A stretch of DNA of 64,000 nt from Micropterix aruncella. Lineage: Eukaryota > Arthropoda > Insecta > Lepidoptera > Micropterigidae. The stretch covers positions 27,605,336 to 27,669,335 of the forward strand of contig OX155963.1 of NCBI GenBank assembly GCA_944548615.1, read 5' to 3'. Numbering within the stretch: position 1 is the stretch's first letter; every line of letters starts with the position of its first letter. The translations under genes were made by a program, and so were the position numbers. Below, piece by piece: positions 34,940-46,968 of the stretch. The notes beneath the pieces are model-generated. The model was not told where the DNA came from. It did not search any database and saw only the letters and a program-made list of their open reading frames with translations.

Positions 34940-35653
34940 TCTATACTAATATTATAAAGATGTAAAGTTTGTGACGTTGTAGGAAGTAATCTCTGGATCT
35001 ACTAAACCGATTTTGAGAATTCTTTTACCAAAAGAAAGCAACGTTATTTGTGAGTGTCATAGGCTATATATTAATTCGAAAAATGAAAAGACTTTTTGTG
35101 GTAGTCGGATTTGCAAAGTAAGTCGGAGAATAAACGGTCGAACGAAAATGCTTTTAACTAACGCTGCCTTAACGATGAGAGGTATATGATTAAGTTCTAG
35201 AGAAAAGTTGTAGAGCTTGATAATGCCTACAAAAAAATCAGCGACAGTATATGTCTAACTTTTAAATTTAAGTCACAAAAAGTAGTTTTTATATTAAAAA
35301 AATAATTTAAATTTTTAGGTCATGTTTATTGGTCATATTATCAACAACTATGAATTCTTATCAAAATAAAAAAAAATCGTCTCAAGTGTTTAAAACAAAA
35401 GACTTTTCCCTTTTATTGCATATACTTTCCCTATTACTGCATAAATAGTTAAAGAGATAATACGCTCACAAATAAGACACTCACAAGAAGAAACTCACAA
35501 ATAACGGTATTATAGTCAAATTGGCATGCAAATACATACATACATATGCAGTAAAAATATAACCCTTCTTTTGGCAGTCTGGAAATAAATCATAGCACTC
35601 AGTACTAACCGAACCACACTCATAATATCATAACAGGTAAAAAGTTTTACCGC
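34940..35653 (+). mobile_element. Helitron, second copy, 3' end lost
   Basis: It starts TCTATACTAATATTATAAAG, preceded by A, and follows the minus-strand sequence of 4868-3090 without the nested insertion. It ends near 'aaagttttaccgc' at 35653. The final GC-rich hairpin and CTAG found at 3069 are missing, so the 3' terminus is truncated or replaced. There is no ORF. Confidence 0.75.
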
Positions 35654-36127
35654 CCAAGTCGTCTATATAGCAATGAAAATAGGTTTGATGGTGACTATTA
35701 AAATAAAAGAAATAAATAAATTGCTAAAATAAATCAGATTCCTACATCAAAAGGAGAAGATTCTTCTTGATACACCAATGACTTTTCAAAAAGTAGGAAA
35801 TACACGCTGAAGCTCCAAAAAAAACAAAAACATCGCATAACAAAAATAAAAATATATAATTATTTCGACAAAAATGTGAAATTTCATACGAATATTAGGA
35901 TAAATACTTATCTAAAGATTCATGAGATTAAAGTTTCATTTAATAATCTTGTATCTCACGCCGCGCGCCGTTCACAAATTTGTCTGAACGGCCGAATATT
36001 CTTCGAAAAGGTCTATGAAAATAACTTATTCGTGTAATAATATATTTCTCATTATCAACTAGTTTTCTCTTAGTTTCGAGACTACAACTAAGATAGAAAT
36101 TCTTAATTGCTCAATTTAAAACAAAAT
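35654..36127. other. AT-rich unclassified region
   Basis: No supported feature. Confidence 0.3.
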
Positions 36128-36175
36128 ATACAACAGGCGGACTTATTGCTTAAATTACAATCTCTTACAGCCAAC
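36128..36175 (-). mobile_element. LINE 3'-terminal fragment
   Basis: On the minus strand it reads 'gttggctgtaagagattg', an A/T loop, and caataagtccgcc. This is the same 3' stem and cc-gcc block as the LINE ends at 21966 and 57490 and the SINE ends. The upstream extent is not clear. Confidence 0.5.
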
Positions 36176-36860
36176 TTTCGTTCAAGTGGAAAGATTTAGG
36201 TGCCAGTAAAGTAAATTCAATGATTGCGACTGTCAAGACTTTGATAACTCGATAGTGATACCTACATATTCTGATGGGACTGATATATTTTTATTACCTT
36301 TAACAACGATATTCACCTGTTCAGACGATTGTCTAAACAAGGCATTCTACGATGTCAGAAATATGCGGCGAAATCCCGATAAAAAAAAACCAAAATGGCT
36401 ATAATTTATCACCTTTGTTTATAGCAAATTTTTAAAATAACTTATCGCTGTGTCGATTTCACAGTCACTAGTTAGTGATGAATCCACTAAAAAAGTTAAA
36501 AAATGTTACAGATTTTCGGCAAACTTTGGGTAAAATTTCTGCAAAAAACAATCATTTTGTAAAAATTAGAAACAGAGATATTTGTAATATATTCAATAGC
36601 AATTTTCCTAATTAATCTCCAAAATTTAAATTCTCTAATAATGCTCTTTTAGAAGAGAGTGAATCCATGTGCAATTTGCTTATTAAAAATATCAATATCA
36701 ATGGTGGCGTTGGACCCACTAATAAAAACGTAAAAACTGCTGTTACGGATTTTCAAAGAGTCTAAAGTCCTGGACGTCAAGCAATCGTTTCTAAAATATG
36801 TGATAATATTTTTTCATAAATATAAAGATAGGCATGATCAAAGTAAGCAAAACTGCAATA
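36176..36860. other. AT-rich unclassified region, possibly LINE upstream sequence
   Basis: Probably includes decayed upstream parts of the LINE at 36865, but no RT motif was recognised. Confidence 0.3.
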
Positions 36861-37592
36861 CTCGGAGTTCACGGAAATAAAAGTTCCTTATTCCTCGTTT
36901 GCAAACAACGTTTGCACAAAGACAAGCTTTTTTCCTTGGGCTTAAGTTATATAATATCATAGAAGAGAAATGGAAACACCCAGAGAACATTCAACAGTTT
37001 AAATATAATATAAATAAATGGTTATTTAAATTAGGGAGGTTTAAATCCGAAAACTTGCCTTGTAAAGCGTATATATAATGGTTGACTTTAAAGCTAATAT
37101 TGTATACATATACATAAAGTAATATGCATGTAATCATAATATATCGTATGGTATTTCTTATTTTTCACAATATTTTTATAATCGTATTTATATAATTGTA
37201 TTCTAATATAAATATATTTATACCATAATATATTTATTATTTATTATAATCAAATTTAGGTATCTATGTACTTACCATATTATTACTTAAATATGATTAA
37301 GTATATACATAGTAATATTTTTACAGATTATTATATTATATTAGATAGTAAATTTTAATTATGTACATTTACTATTTCTAAAAATAAAACGTTAGTCAAT
37401 TTAGTTCTTTATAAATTAAATCGCTAATTTTAATTGTTTACTCTGATCCGCCTAGATACAGGACAGTACAGTCCTAGTTAGGTGGGCACTACCATTTGCT
37501 ACACTTGCGTGTTAAATTTTTCCGAGTTACTTTATAAAATTGTTAATAATGTGGCTATATGTATAAAAAAATATGAATAAAGTTCTAAAATA
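36861..37592 (+). mobile_element. LINE 3' fragment with decayed ORF2 C-terminus
   Basis: The frame from 36861 reads NCNTRSSRK, stop, KFLIPRLQTTFAQRQAFFLG, then LKLYNIIEEKW and FKYNINKWLF. This is the usual pattern of a LINE ORF2 C-terminal tail. The long AT-rich 3' UTR contains 'cctagttaggtgggca' (37481-37496), related to the stem at about 39250. It ends in A-rich sequence after tgaataaag near 37590. Confidence 0.6.
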
Positions 37593-38689
37593 AAAAATAA
37601 TGAACTTCTAAAACTCCTTCTCTAGACAATGTGTTTGACAATGTTTCATAGTAAGCACACATTTCGTACGTATCACGTAACCCTCGCTTAACTTGACCTG
37701 TTTTATTTTGTTACTTTATTCAACGCGTGTTCATATTATATTTGAAATAAGCGCCACAGATTTGCGGTTTCGTTACACGATGCGGTGTAGACTGGTTGGG
37801 TTCGTTCGTTGTAATGCTTCAGATACTGGAGTAAAGGGGGTGGCGCACCACCCTCTCGACCCTTAAGTATGAGTCGATGGGTGGCTAGAACGGGGGGCGT
37901 AATTACGCTTGTCTTACATGGCGCGCTGTGTAGGGCATCTTAACGACTGGTGAGCAGTGGCGTCCCGGACGAAAGCACATCATCCATCCCATTTTATAAT
38001 AATTAAAAATAGAATAGAATAAATTAGGATTTTTTATATTTTTAACGAATAATTACAGTAGATTCATCATGAAAGATTACAAGGAAATAAACCTGTTCAT
38101 AACGGGCTGATTGCTACAAATGAAGCTGCATTTTTATTTGATTATTTTAGTCAATCCAAAACATTATCAATACATCTTTTTAAAAAGAATTAGGTGAAAA
38201 TTAAAAGCTGGGCACTAAAATCGTCGGAGACAGTACAATCAATCACCAATGTCTGTTTCTGTAATTGCGTCCCCACCCAGGTATAAGCATTTTCAGAAAC
38301 CATTGTCCCTGACTCAAGACGACACCTTCACCTGGGATTGTCGAGCCTACCATTCAACCTACCTTTGCCTACCTGTCAACCAAGGATCCTAGCTTTCAAC
38401 CTGTAGCTGTGAAGGAGTCGGTTTTGGGAATGCTTATCGTGTTTAATAGAGATGAGTAAGAGTCCCTAACTGACGGTAGGCTTACAATGGGGTTAAGGAG
38501 CTTCCTTTAAACCGGCTAAGGTTAGCTCCCAACGCACCCATTTCTAAAACTAAGCCAATTTTCTTCCTGAGAAATCAAATCACTGGAATAATACTGATTT
38601 AAGGAGAAATAGCAATGAAAAAGCAATTATGATATAAATCTCTTAAACTTCTTTAATTTTAAAGTGCCGAAACATCTAACGTCTTTTGG
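37593..38689. other. Unclassified region with a LINE-type tail near 38010
   Basis: A GC-richer block at about 37830-37985 is followed by 'aatagaatagaataaat', a LINE-like 3' tail on the plus strand. About 38280-38560 is of balanced composition and holds ggtataagcattttcagaaa and a later complementary cttatcgtgttt-type segment. No reading frame is supported. Confidence 0.35.
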
Positions 38690-38880
38690 ACAACGTAACT
38701 ACAGCTTTCTTGCTACGAGAATGGCGAATATTCCTGTCCATTCTAGAACGGGATAGTCGCAGTTTGGTGACAGAATCAAATAAGCAAAAGGTTTAGGTTT
38801 TGCCATTCGGTTCCTGTTATTTTTATAAGCAAAAACAATGTTTTATAGTAATTAATTCTTAAATAAATAAAAAAAAAGTG
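38690..38880 (+). mobile_element. LINE family C 3' UTR fragment
   Basis: This is the reverse complement of 17585-17740. It shares 'tgccattcggttcctgttat' and ends in attcttaaataaataaaaaaaa, the 3' poly-A tail. Confidence 0.75.
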
Positions 38881-39180
38881 AGTAAAGGCATATTAGGAAT
38901 GAGTAAAGACACCAAAAATATTGTTTAATGAGCAGAAAGACAGCGAAAACATTATTATGATTTTAAACAATTAAAAAATATTTTTTTGGTATATACATAT
39001 TTATATATTTTTTAAAGTATATATTTTATATAAATAATATTACTAATAATTATTTATTATAAAATAATATAAAATATTACTAATGATTATTTATTATTAC
39101 CAATTACTTATTATTAGGTACCTTTTTATAGTGGTGCGATTATTATGGCCAACTGAAAGTTTTTTTAACCTAATTTAATT
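38881..39180. other. Very AT-rich spacer
   Basis: Runs of TA, ATT and TATTA. No supported feature. Confidence 0.35.
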
Positions 39181-39340
39181 CTGGAATTTTGTGTGGAACA
39201 TTTATTTTATAATCGTTTGGTGTATTATTGTTCTCCTTAGAACAGGCGCTCCCTAGTTAGGAGCGACATAAACTCTGTTTCGTTTTAATTATAACGGTGT
39301 ATTTTTTTGTGATCTAATAAATAAATAAATAAAATAAATC
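39181..39340 (+). mobile_element. LINE 3' UTR fragment with (AATA)n tail
   Basis: It has the stem 'cgctccctagttaggagcg' (39247-39265) near the 3' end and then aataaataaataaaataaat. The same arrangement occurs at about 60480-60570. Confidence 0.6.
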
Positions 39341-40163
39341 AGCGATTGACAAAATGATTATACTATTATTATTGATTTCACGTTAATGGAAAATAATACT
39401 AAGAAAAAACAACATATTAGTCCCATATTAATATTACTTAGTTATCTAAAGAATTGGATTTTAAAAAAAGTCTACTTTTTTAAAAATATAAACTTTGCAA
39501 AATTAGAAACCTCAGTGTTATCTTCCTGAGACTCCTTTTTGACGAAATAAACTCCTTTTTGACGAAATGTTACTTAATGACGAAATACTCACGAATACTA
39601 AACGAAAAACTTTAAATTTCGTATTGTTTATTTAAAAAAAATATAAAGCGATCATTATCAGCTAGCCAAGAAATTAATAATATAAAACCTCGTTCTGAAT
39701 ATTTCTAAAAAAGGAAGCACTTAACTCTTTGGTCTGAATGCTTTTATAGTTTAAACTTATATGATATTTACATGGTTTTATGGATAATATTTCCATTTCA
39801 GGACAAAATGGTATTATATTATTACATATCTAATAACATGTTGATAAAGATTTATGAAGAAAAATAATAATGAAAGCCAATCACGTGGAAGCGTAGAACA
39901 ATACGATCGGAATGGGTAATGTTTGTGTTTAAACATGTTCATGAACGACTATTTAGAAGGACCACTCTTCATCTATCCATATCAACAACTAAGCTTTTAC
40001 TTCCTGAAAAATAAAAATCACTTGATTAGAGCTCAAGTAAAACGAAATAACAATGAAAAGCAAATATGTATATATACATACGTGACTAAAGAAAAACGCG
40101 TCCACAACAAGAAGACAATATATTTTTGTAAACTCTGCTGCCGAACTACGCTGCTGCGCTATT
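39341..40163. other. AT-rich unclassified region
   Basis: A small duplicated phrase, 'actcctttttgacgaaat', occurs at about 39531 and 39550. No gene is supported. Confidence 0.35.
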
Positions 40164-40380
40164 CGCGGACCGGTGGCATAGTAGTTGCTCGCCTGATCTT
40201 ACATTGTACGGTTCCGAGTTCGATTTCCGGCTGGGATTTTCCGTTAGTATAAAAGTAGCGGAATTTCATTTCAATTCTGTCGAGTGAATGCAGTAATAAG
40301 ACACTTTTATTACTCACATGTTATATGCATGCACGTTGTTGGTTGTAAGAGATTGATATACACCCTAGGGCAATAAAATC
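40164..40380 (+). mobile_element. tRNA-derived SINE, diverged copy
   Basis: It has the head 'cggaccggtggcatagtag', a B-box-like gagttcgatttccgg, and the body. The 3' 'ggttgtaagagattg' is present, but the following hairpin is disrupted. It is older than the other copies by eye. Confidence 0.82.
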
Positions 40381-41205
40381 GGATCACCAACATAAATATA
40401 AATAACTCGTACCTAAACTAAGAATGCTAGCTTATTAAAAAAAGTATTTTATAGACTATTTAATACTTCTCAAACAAAAAAAACATACTGGTAGCTGTAA
40501 AGTAACGCCATTAAAAAGGCTAGAAACATAATAAATGATTTTTTGAAAATCGGAATACGAATTCACTGCATTTATTTTCCCTATTGATTCTGTTCTGTCA
40601 CAAGAAATATAAGAAGCGTTTAACATGTAACTATTGAATAAGCTGGTATTCTTTGTTTCCAAGATATTATGGTTTATATTGGTGACCCGGATTCATTGCT
40701 ACTGAGTGACCCACCCATTGTGAAATTTAACAATTAGGTTTAAAAACAAACGAAACAGACAATCCGAAAATGGCTGCAAAATTATGTCCTAGAGTCTGTT
40801 TTGATTTCTGTTTCCCTTTTGGACCTTTTTATTGGAATAGCCTTGAATGCAAATGGCGACAGGTTGGGTTCATTACTCGATTAAAATAAATCCATATTAA
40901 ATGTCTTTATCCTTAGATTTTGATATCTATGGGCAAACTTGGGCAGATCGTGAAAATAAGTAGATAATAAATTTTGTAGCCGACGCCACTGCATAAACTA
41001 TAAATCTCGTCTGTCAAAAAGGCGAGCATAGACCACCGAACCGGCGTCTGAAACATTACATTAATTTCAGTAAAATGTTTTCTCATTTTGTGGTTGGGCC
41101 GTTAAAACATCTTGTAATATTTGTCACAATATTGAATTAAGAGACTGCTAAAGTAAGTAAATGTCAAAATAAAGGCGTATTATCGATACTATTTAATAAA
41201 TAAGA
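40381..41205. other. AT-rich unclassified region
   Basis: No supported feature. Confidence 0.3.
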
Positions 41206-41775
41206 AATCGGTTGTTCACTATCAAACTTTCCCGGCAAAAGACCAAGGACATTTGAAAGGTTTTTAGGCGTGATAAAGGTTTTTAGGAAAGGAGGTTCAC
41301 CTGATTGAAAGGAATAGTCGGCGACGAGCGCGGATAGTGCAATGAGTGTGCAATGCAATAAACACGTTCGATGCAATCGCTTACGCAAATATACTGACCG
41401 GCGAAAATTCAATACGATTTCAGCCCAACAAGGCCAGTTTTTGGCCAGGTGTACCAGTTTTTAAGTCTATAAGTCCAATATTACAAAATTGATTTCAACC
41501 ACAATCGTTTCAACTCTTGCCATGAACAAATGATGCCTGCATACCAAAGGTCAGCTCAATCGGATTAAGAGTTTGGCGCTATCGTGAAGGAATACACACT
41601 AACACAGACATTACTGACACACAGCCACAGACGCAGACTTTAGACTTCCATATGGAGATAAACACATACGTCTCAGGGGGGCTCAAAATAGATATTTTCG
41701 TCTTCACCTCGAAAAAAAATTGCGCGTTCACAATACATACTTTTCCTCCTAGTTGGTTGGTGGTCCGGGAAAATA
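41206..41775 (-). repeat. Dispersed repeat family B, copy B2
   Basis: In reverse orientation it has 'aaactttcccggcaaaagac' at the left, 'caactcttgccatga', 'cagctcaatcgga', 'ggcgctatcgtga', a CA-rich patch, ttgcgcgttcacaatac, and 'ttggttggtggtccgg' at the right. Confidence 0.7.
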
Positions 41776-42514
41776 TAAAACCAGAGCTTTTGTAATAAAA
41801 TCTTAAGAAAATCTAAACTTTTTTTGTGCTGTTTCTTGTCTAAATCGTTGAATTTAGAAAGGCAAGAAAAAATGGGTGAGTAGCATCGCTACCCTGCCTA
41901 ATGAGTGAAAAAGTCTTTCGTGGTCAACTTTTCTGCTCAACTTCCACTCGAGGAGTTTATTTTTTCTGCTTATCTCACATTTTAGAATACCTCAATATCT
42001 ACACGATTTAATAAGGATAACCTGTGAAACCCTTTTTCTTGCGAAGTTATGACTGATTCTTTGATCGCGCTGAGTGAATTTCGGAACCCCTTTCCGACCC
42101 GTGCTCGATGACTTACCTACGCTCACATAAACGCAAGTTGAATACACTTACTAACGAATTTTTTTATATTACTTTTCAATGTTTTCTAAATTAATTATAA
42201 TTTGAAGTACATTTCACGGTAAAATATTTTCAAACAAGCCACTTATGGTAAAAAATATACTGCGTTTCTATGGTTACTAAAAAGCTTCTGCGACGGAAAT
42301 GTGGCTGTCGAAGAAGAAGTTTAAGCTTAACACGATAATAGACATCGCTCTCTCAAAAGTGTCTAAAAATAAATTGCAGTGTCGCCTTTTTGATTCCGGG
42401 AGGGGTGACTTTTTTCGCCGAAAATTTCCTGAGTGTTTCAGGAGTGAGGATGGGGGGAGGGGGGGGGGGGGGTGGTGGTTATCGCCAGGACCGTATCAAG
42501 GTTCAGATGCTGTT
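41776..42514. other. Unclassified region with a G-rich tract
   Basis: 42450-42480 is almost pure G (for example ggggggaggggggg and following) and may fold as a quadruplex. The 177-codon plus-strand frame 42299-42832 runs through this tract and into the SINE antisense strand, so it is not a gene. Confidence 0.4.
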
Positions 42515-42786
42515 TATTTTGTTTGTTTTTTTCTACTCTTTATTGTGAAATTTCGCATTGGTCGGGTTTATTATCATAGGAAAATCTCTCACAACCAACT
42601 TTTACTTACAAATGAAGTGTTAATATCTATGTTCACGTTTAACATGTGTGTAAGTGTGTGTCTTGTTATTGCATTTGGTCGACAGAATGGAATTGCAATT
42701 CCGTTAATTTTATCCCAACAAAAGATGGCGACCCAAATCCGGAAACCTTACAATGTAAGATCAGGCGACCTAGCCACTTTGCTAGC
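42515..42786 (-). mobile_element. tRNA-derived SINE
   Basis: Reverse orientation. The tail tttgtttgttttttt comes first, then ttattgtgaaatttcgca, then the body. The head at the right end, 'caggcgacctagccacttt', is the reverse complement of the A box. The last few head bases are missing. Confidence 0.85.
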
Positions 42787-43431
42787 ACTACGTAAGTGCG
42801 GTCCTCATATAAAATTTAATATTGACAGCTAAATGCTGTTTTTTTGTTTATTTGACGAATTTTACTGAACTAATATGAATTTTAATGGACATAAATTAAG
42901 TGTTTGAATTTCATATGTAGAAGCAATAAAACTACATAATTGAAGAAAGAAAACTATTTATTGCACAACACTTTCATGTTTACTACTTTACATGTTTCTG
43001 GACGCACTAAGAAAAACGTTGCTTGGATTCACGCATATTGTGTGTTGTGCAAGTGATCTAGACGTTGAGTTACTTTGACAATATAAATAGAGCAAAGAAA
43101 AATATAGTCCACAACAATCTTTATATAGAACACAACAACCTATATAGTGGTGTGACATGACAAATAGTAGTATATATATATAAATGTCGTGTTTAGATAG
43201 TAGTTGCCACCAAATGTTGTTTCAATCACATCAATGATGGCATATCGCGTTATTTGCCAGGTTATGATAATTGTATTAATTAGTCTCTTACAATTTTATA
43301 TACTAATGGATACTCTTATTTTAATAAGGTATACCAGGGTTTTTTTTTTTCTTTTTTTTATTTTTTTATTTATTTAAATACACGACATAGCAGTCTTATT
43401 TATTGAAATAAACGTAATCTAAATAATTAGT
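42787..43431. other. AT-rich unclassified region
   Basis: Includes a poly-T stretch at 43341-43360 and a TA run near 43170. No gene is supported. Confidence 0.3.
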
Positions 43432-43745
43432 TTTTTTTTTTTTTTTGTTAGTAGTCTTTATTCATAAAAAAAGATACAAATTACATGTCACAGTTCCCCA
43501 CTAAGGCTAGTGCCTTTTCAGTGGGTAACTAACAATAATGTGTTTATATCTGACTTATATTATCTATTACCTATTATACTTTTATTAACTATTATAACTT
43601 TTTACGTTAAGTAGATGCATTAACTTCCTAACCTAACCTAATCTAACCTATATCTCCTATCATAACTAGCTGAATATACACTTATAAATATGCTTTTCCA
43701 CTAAATTAATATGCCTACTTACTAATCTAACCTAACCTATACTAA
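43432..43745 (-). mobile_element. LINE-like 3' UTR fragment, minus strand
   Basis: A poly-T run (43432-43446) followed by tctttattcat is a minus-strand poly-A tail with a polyadenylation-type signal. 'cccactaaggctagtgcc' then ttttcagtggg forms a stem near 43498-43525. Further in there are ctaacctaaccta-rich stretches. No ORF remains. Confidence 0.45.
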
Positions 43746-43762
43746 TTATCTAATTACTCAAT

Positions 43763-43872
43763 GTGTGTGTCGTGGCACCCCAGGGTGCCACGATACACAC
43801 ATGTCGTGGCACCCTGGGGTGTCGTGTCGTTGTCGTGGCACCCTGGGGTACCACGACAACGACACGACACCC
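43763..43872. repeat. Two adjacent hairpins built on a shared GTCGTGGCACCC unit
   Basis: The first hairpin has arms 43763-43780 and 43783-43800, 18 bp with one mismatch and a 2-nt loop. The second has arms 43817-43838 and 43851-43872, a perfect 22-bp stem with a 12-nt loop. The unit gtcgtggcaccc occurs at about 43769, 43803 and 43832. The block is GC-rich within AT-rich DNA. It is not a known transposon end as far as I recognise. Frame 43765-43980 is a chance ORF through the repeats. Confidence 0.85.
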
Positions 43873-44399
43873 TTCAATAACAAACGGGAGTGGTCCCTCC
43901 CCCCTTCCTCCTCAGAACGTCTGAATATATTCAAGTGTTTTCATTTTACAGAAGAAGACTGTTCTGTCGCGAATGATTAAGAGGTAGAGAGGAAGAATTT
44001 CTGGGAATGGGACTGTTGCGATCATATTGCGACCATATACTTCTTTAGTGTCCATCATAAATTAGTACAATTACGTAATAAACACAATAATAACAGTAAG
44101 ACGGACGTTAATAATCTAGCTAGGAAAAGTGTGGGGTGGGTGGGGGGTAGGGGGGGGCGGAGGGTATATATATATTAAGTGAATGTCTCTTAACAGATTT
44201 AAAAAAAACAGATCAGGTTTCCAAGTTGTCTCCTATCTTGTCTCCTAGCTAGTGGCAAAGGCACAGAGTTTTATATTCAGGCCGCCTGTCATGCAAACGA
44301 CTTGGATAGGAAAATTCATAAATGCTGAGGTATAGCCAGTACTAGATTGTAATGAGAGCGTAATGCTAGGCCATGGGATGAATGCAGAGAGAAGATATT
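43873..44399. other. Unclassified region with a G-rich tract
   Basis: 44131-44162 contains repeated runs of G (gtggggtgggtgggggg and following), a quadruplex candidate, next to a short TA run. No gene is supported. Confidence 0.4.
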
Positions 44400-44900
44400 A
44401 TACACAATACAATACAATCAACTACTCCAGTAGATAGGCATTCCTACACTTGGATGCGTCACAAAATTAAATGCTAAAAATTTCATTATTTAAAACGTAA
44501 CTATCGTGATAGTGGTCATGGCTGTAATATTATATTTAATATTACCTACATACAAATAATCAAAATATACTAATGTGATTTAAGAGTCAGGGTGAATAAT
44601 ATATTAAAATAGAAATGCAAATTCTATGTGGAATAATCAAAAAATGTATATTTTATTATCAATCCAGCAATATGCCTTCGTATTTTTTTTTAATGAATAG
44701 ATGTATAATAAATTATATGAAAATTAGAATGTCAGCTATCATAATACCATTATGTTTAAAACTTTACGCATTTCATTAATCATCAACATGGAAAATAAAC
44801 TCAGAATTTTCAAACTCCCTTATACCATAAATTGAGTTTCTTACCAAATTATGTATAATTATCTTTTCAAATTGGTCCTCTCCAAGGGTTTTAATTTGCT
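44400..44900 (-). mobile_element. LINE family D 3' fragment, copy 2
   Basis: It has acaatacaatacaat at 44403-44417 (the minus-strand ATTGT tail) and then the shared 'ctccagtagataggc' and 'tcctacacttggatgcgtc' block. The frame at about 44890-44800 reads EKIIIHNLVRNSIYGIREF, ENSEFIFHVDD, stop, matching copy 1 at 15440-15340 in position and pattern. Confidence 0.65.
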
Positions 44901-45324
44901 CTGGAATCTAATTATAGCAGACATGTTAAAATAATGTACAGAAAATCTCGACATCGTGTTTAAATATTTCTCGTAGTTGCGGCTATGTCCGCTGGGGGCT
45001 TCTAGGCAGTCCTGGTCCAGTCTAATTTATAATCCGACCCTGGTTGTGGCTGCGGTTGAAGCCTGAAAGAGCGACGACTCGAGATCCGCCCTGCAAGTGG
45101 CCAATCTGCGAGTCTTTGAAGCGCTCTTCTTTCATGTGATGGGCGGGCAGCCCTCAGCCCGCAGCCCTACGCCCGCAGCCGCCCTGCGAGCCCCCGCTGG
45201 GCGGTTTCAGCCAACTAATGGAAGGCGAGGGACGAATTGCCCGTAACGGAGGGACCGCGCGATCGCCCGCCCGAGATCACTGGCAAGGGTCTCACAAATG
45301 CCAAGATGCCACGTGAATAAGGCA
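44901..45324. other. GC-rich block next to family A
   Basis: About 44985-45320 is GC-rich with repeated 'gcccgcagcc' units (45156-45190). There is no continuous ORF or repeat partner. It may be an unrecognised part of a mobile element. Confidence 0.35.
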
Positions 45325-45455
45325 ACTAGAGTTGTCAACTACAACGGGCGAACCCGTCACCTCAGGAAGTTTTAACGAAATGTTCGTTCTATCTCCAGTG
45401 AAGTGAACGCAGAAGACTTACGTCTCACATAAAAAAAATCAGTTGTGTCCTGATT
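45325..45455 (+). repeat. Dispersed repeat family A, copy A3 (left end only)
   Basis: 'gcaactagagttgtcaacta' followed by caacgggcgaacccgtcacc matches the start of copy A4 at 48391. It breaks off after gcagaagacttacg. Confidence 0.7.
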
Positions 45456-46673
45456 TCATGTGAATATTAATTTCATAACTAAAATCAGTGAGCGTCTTCT
45501 CTCGGCCAGCGGATGAACCAGCAGGTGTCCCGCAGGTGGACGGCCATCAGAAGTCTCGGAGTCTGGCCTGCTGACTACCCCAGCATTCTATGGCCAAAAT
45601 ACTGTCTGATCTGAAAGTATCAGATTTTACAAAACTCTTGCACTTTTTGTCGCTTTCTCTTGGACTATATAAACAGGTGACAAAATTAGTTTTCTTTTAT
45701 ATTTACCTTTTCCTTAATATGTAATACATACTTTAGTACATAGGTACATACTTTCTTTGTTTACATTAACAATCTTGTGGACAGGACACAAAACTGTATA
45801 ACGATGATGTCAATATTATTACTACTTTCTAGTATTTTTCTTGTATAAAAGCCACCCCAATGCAGCGCTCTCCCGTCTCCCGCCTGATATTAACATTTAA
45901 CGCGCTGATTTTCAGCTACCGCCGCATTTTTCAGCCGTGAAAGGAGAAAGGTCCTTATTTCCTCCCCTCCCCCCGTCTAACCACGGCCTGCTGAGCAGCG
46001 GGCGGGAGAAGACTGGTCTGGTGAGGACATAAACGAAAGAAAACTCGTAGATAAGATAGACCGCGTTTATGGTCGCGCCATTTTCATTCGAAAAATCAGA
46101 ATTACTCCGTGGTATTACAATTGCTGAAATATTACGAATTATAATAACTTACAAAGTTTCATTTTGTTAAACTCTATTTAGGAGTTTTAACAAAATGAGA
46201 ATTAGAAATATAACAATAACATAAAGATAGTAACGTTTGTAGCCACGTTGAAAGATAATTACACGCCTGTAAGATTGTCGTTAGGCATTAAGGTGGTCCG
46301 TTACCGGAAGGGGTATAAAGCCTAAAAAAAGAACTGTTAGAATTACGTGGTGAAAATCGTGGTAAATTTTTAAAGTGCATGTCATGGAATCATATTCTCA
46401 CCCATTTCAACATTTTACTAAAATTCATCAAAATTGAAATATTTTTATTTTGCCCTATTAATTTTTTTGTACTTTTCTTGATGAATTTTATTGAAAAACT
46501 AATGAATTGTGAAAGATTTCAGTATAGAGGGTTCATCGACTTATATACTTAGAAAACGACACAGAGATATATCATTTTGAAAATCATAATCTAAAAAATA
46601 GAGCTATATTGGCTCGTTTTTATCGATATTTCTCCGCATATTACTCGTAAGATTAGAAGTTTATTTATTAAAT
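45456..46673. other. Unclassified region
   Basis: Includes a more balanced patch at 45860-46030 with a ctcccctccccccg run. AT-rich elsewhere. No supported gene. Confidence 0.3.
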
Positions 46674-46968
46674 GGGCCCGATTGCGATTCTTTGTGAACT
46701 AAAACTAAAATTAGTCCAAGCGAACGAGACAGAGCAATACGTTAGAGCGAAATATGAAACGAACGATCGTCGATAAATACTACCTGCCGAACTTATACTC
46801 GTCCGAATAAATTCGAGCATATTTCGTGCGGTGTAAGATTTGACCTTGGCAGTTTTAATGCGAAAAGTGACATCCGGTCATCTCACACTCCGCTCTAGCG
46901 TATTGCCCTGTCTCGTTCACATGGACTAATTTCTGATTTTAGTTCACGAAGAAACGCAATCGAGCCCA
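46674..46968. mobile_element. MITE family M1, copy 2 (near complete)
   Basis: The left terminus gggcccgattgcgattctt and right terminus ending gaaacgcaatcgagccc are imperfect inverted repeats. The inner arms 'gaacgagacagagcaatacg' and tgccctgtctcgttca continue the inverted repeat. It is about 295 bp with no ORF. Both M1 copies are followed by aatat on the right, so the true end may be two to five bases further out. The target duplication is not clear. Confidence 0.78.

Noticed and set aside
42299..42832. 177-codon plus-strand ORF
   Set aside because: It runs through a G tract and the antisense of a SINE.
43628..43652. Insect telomeric (TTAGG)n array
   Set aside because: Only about three to four imperfect CCTAA units inside a LINE-like fragment, too short for an interstitial telomere.
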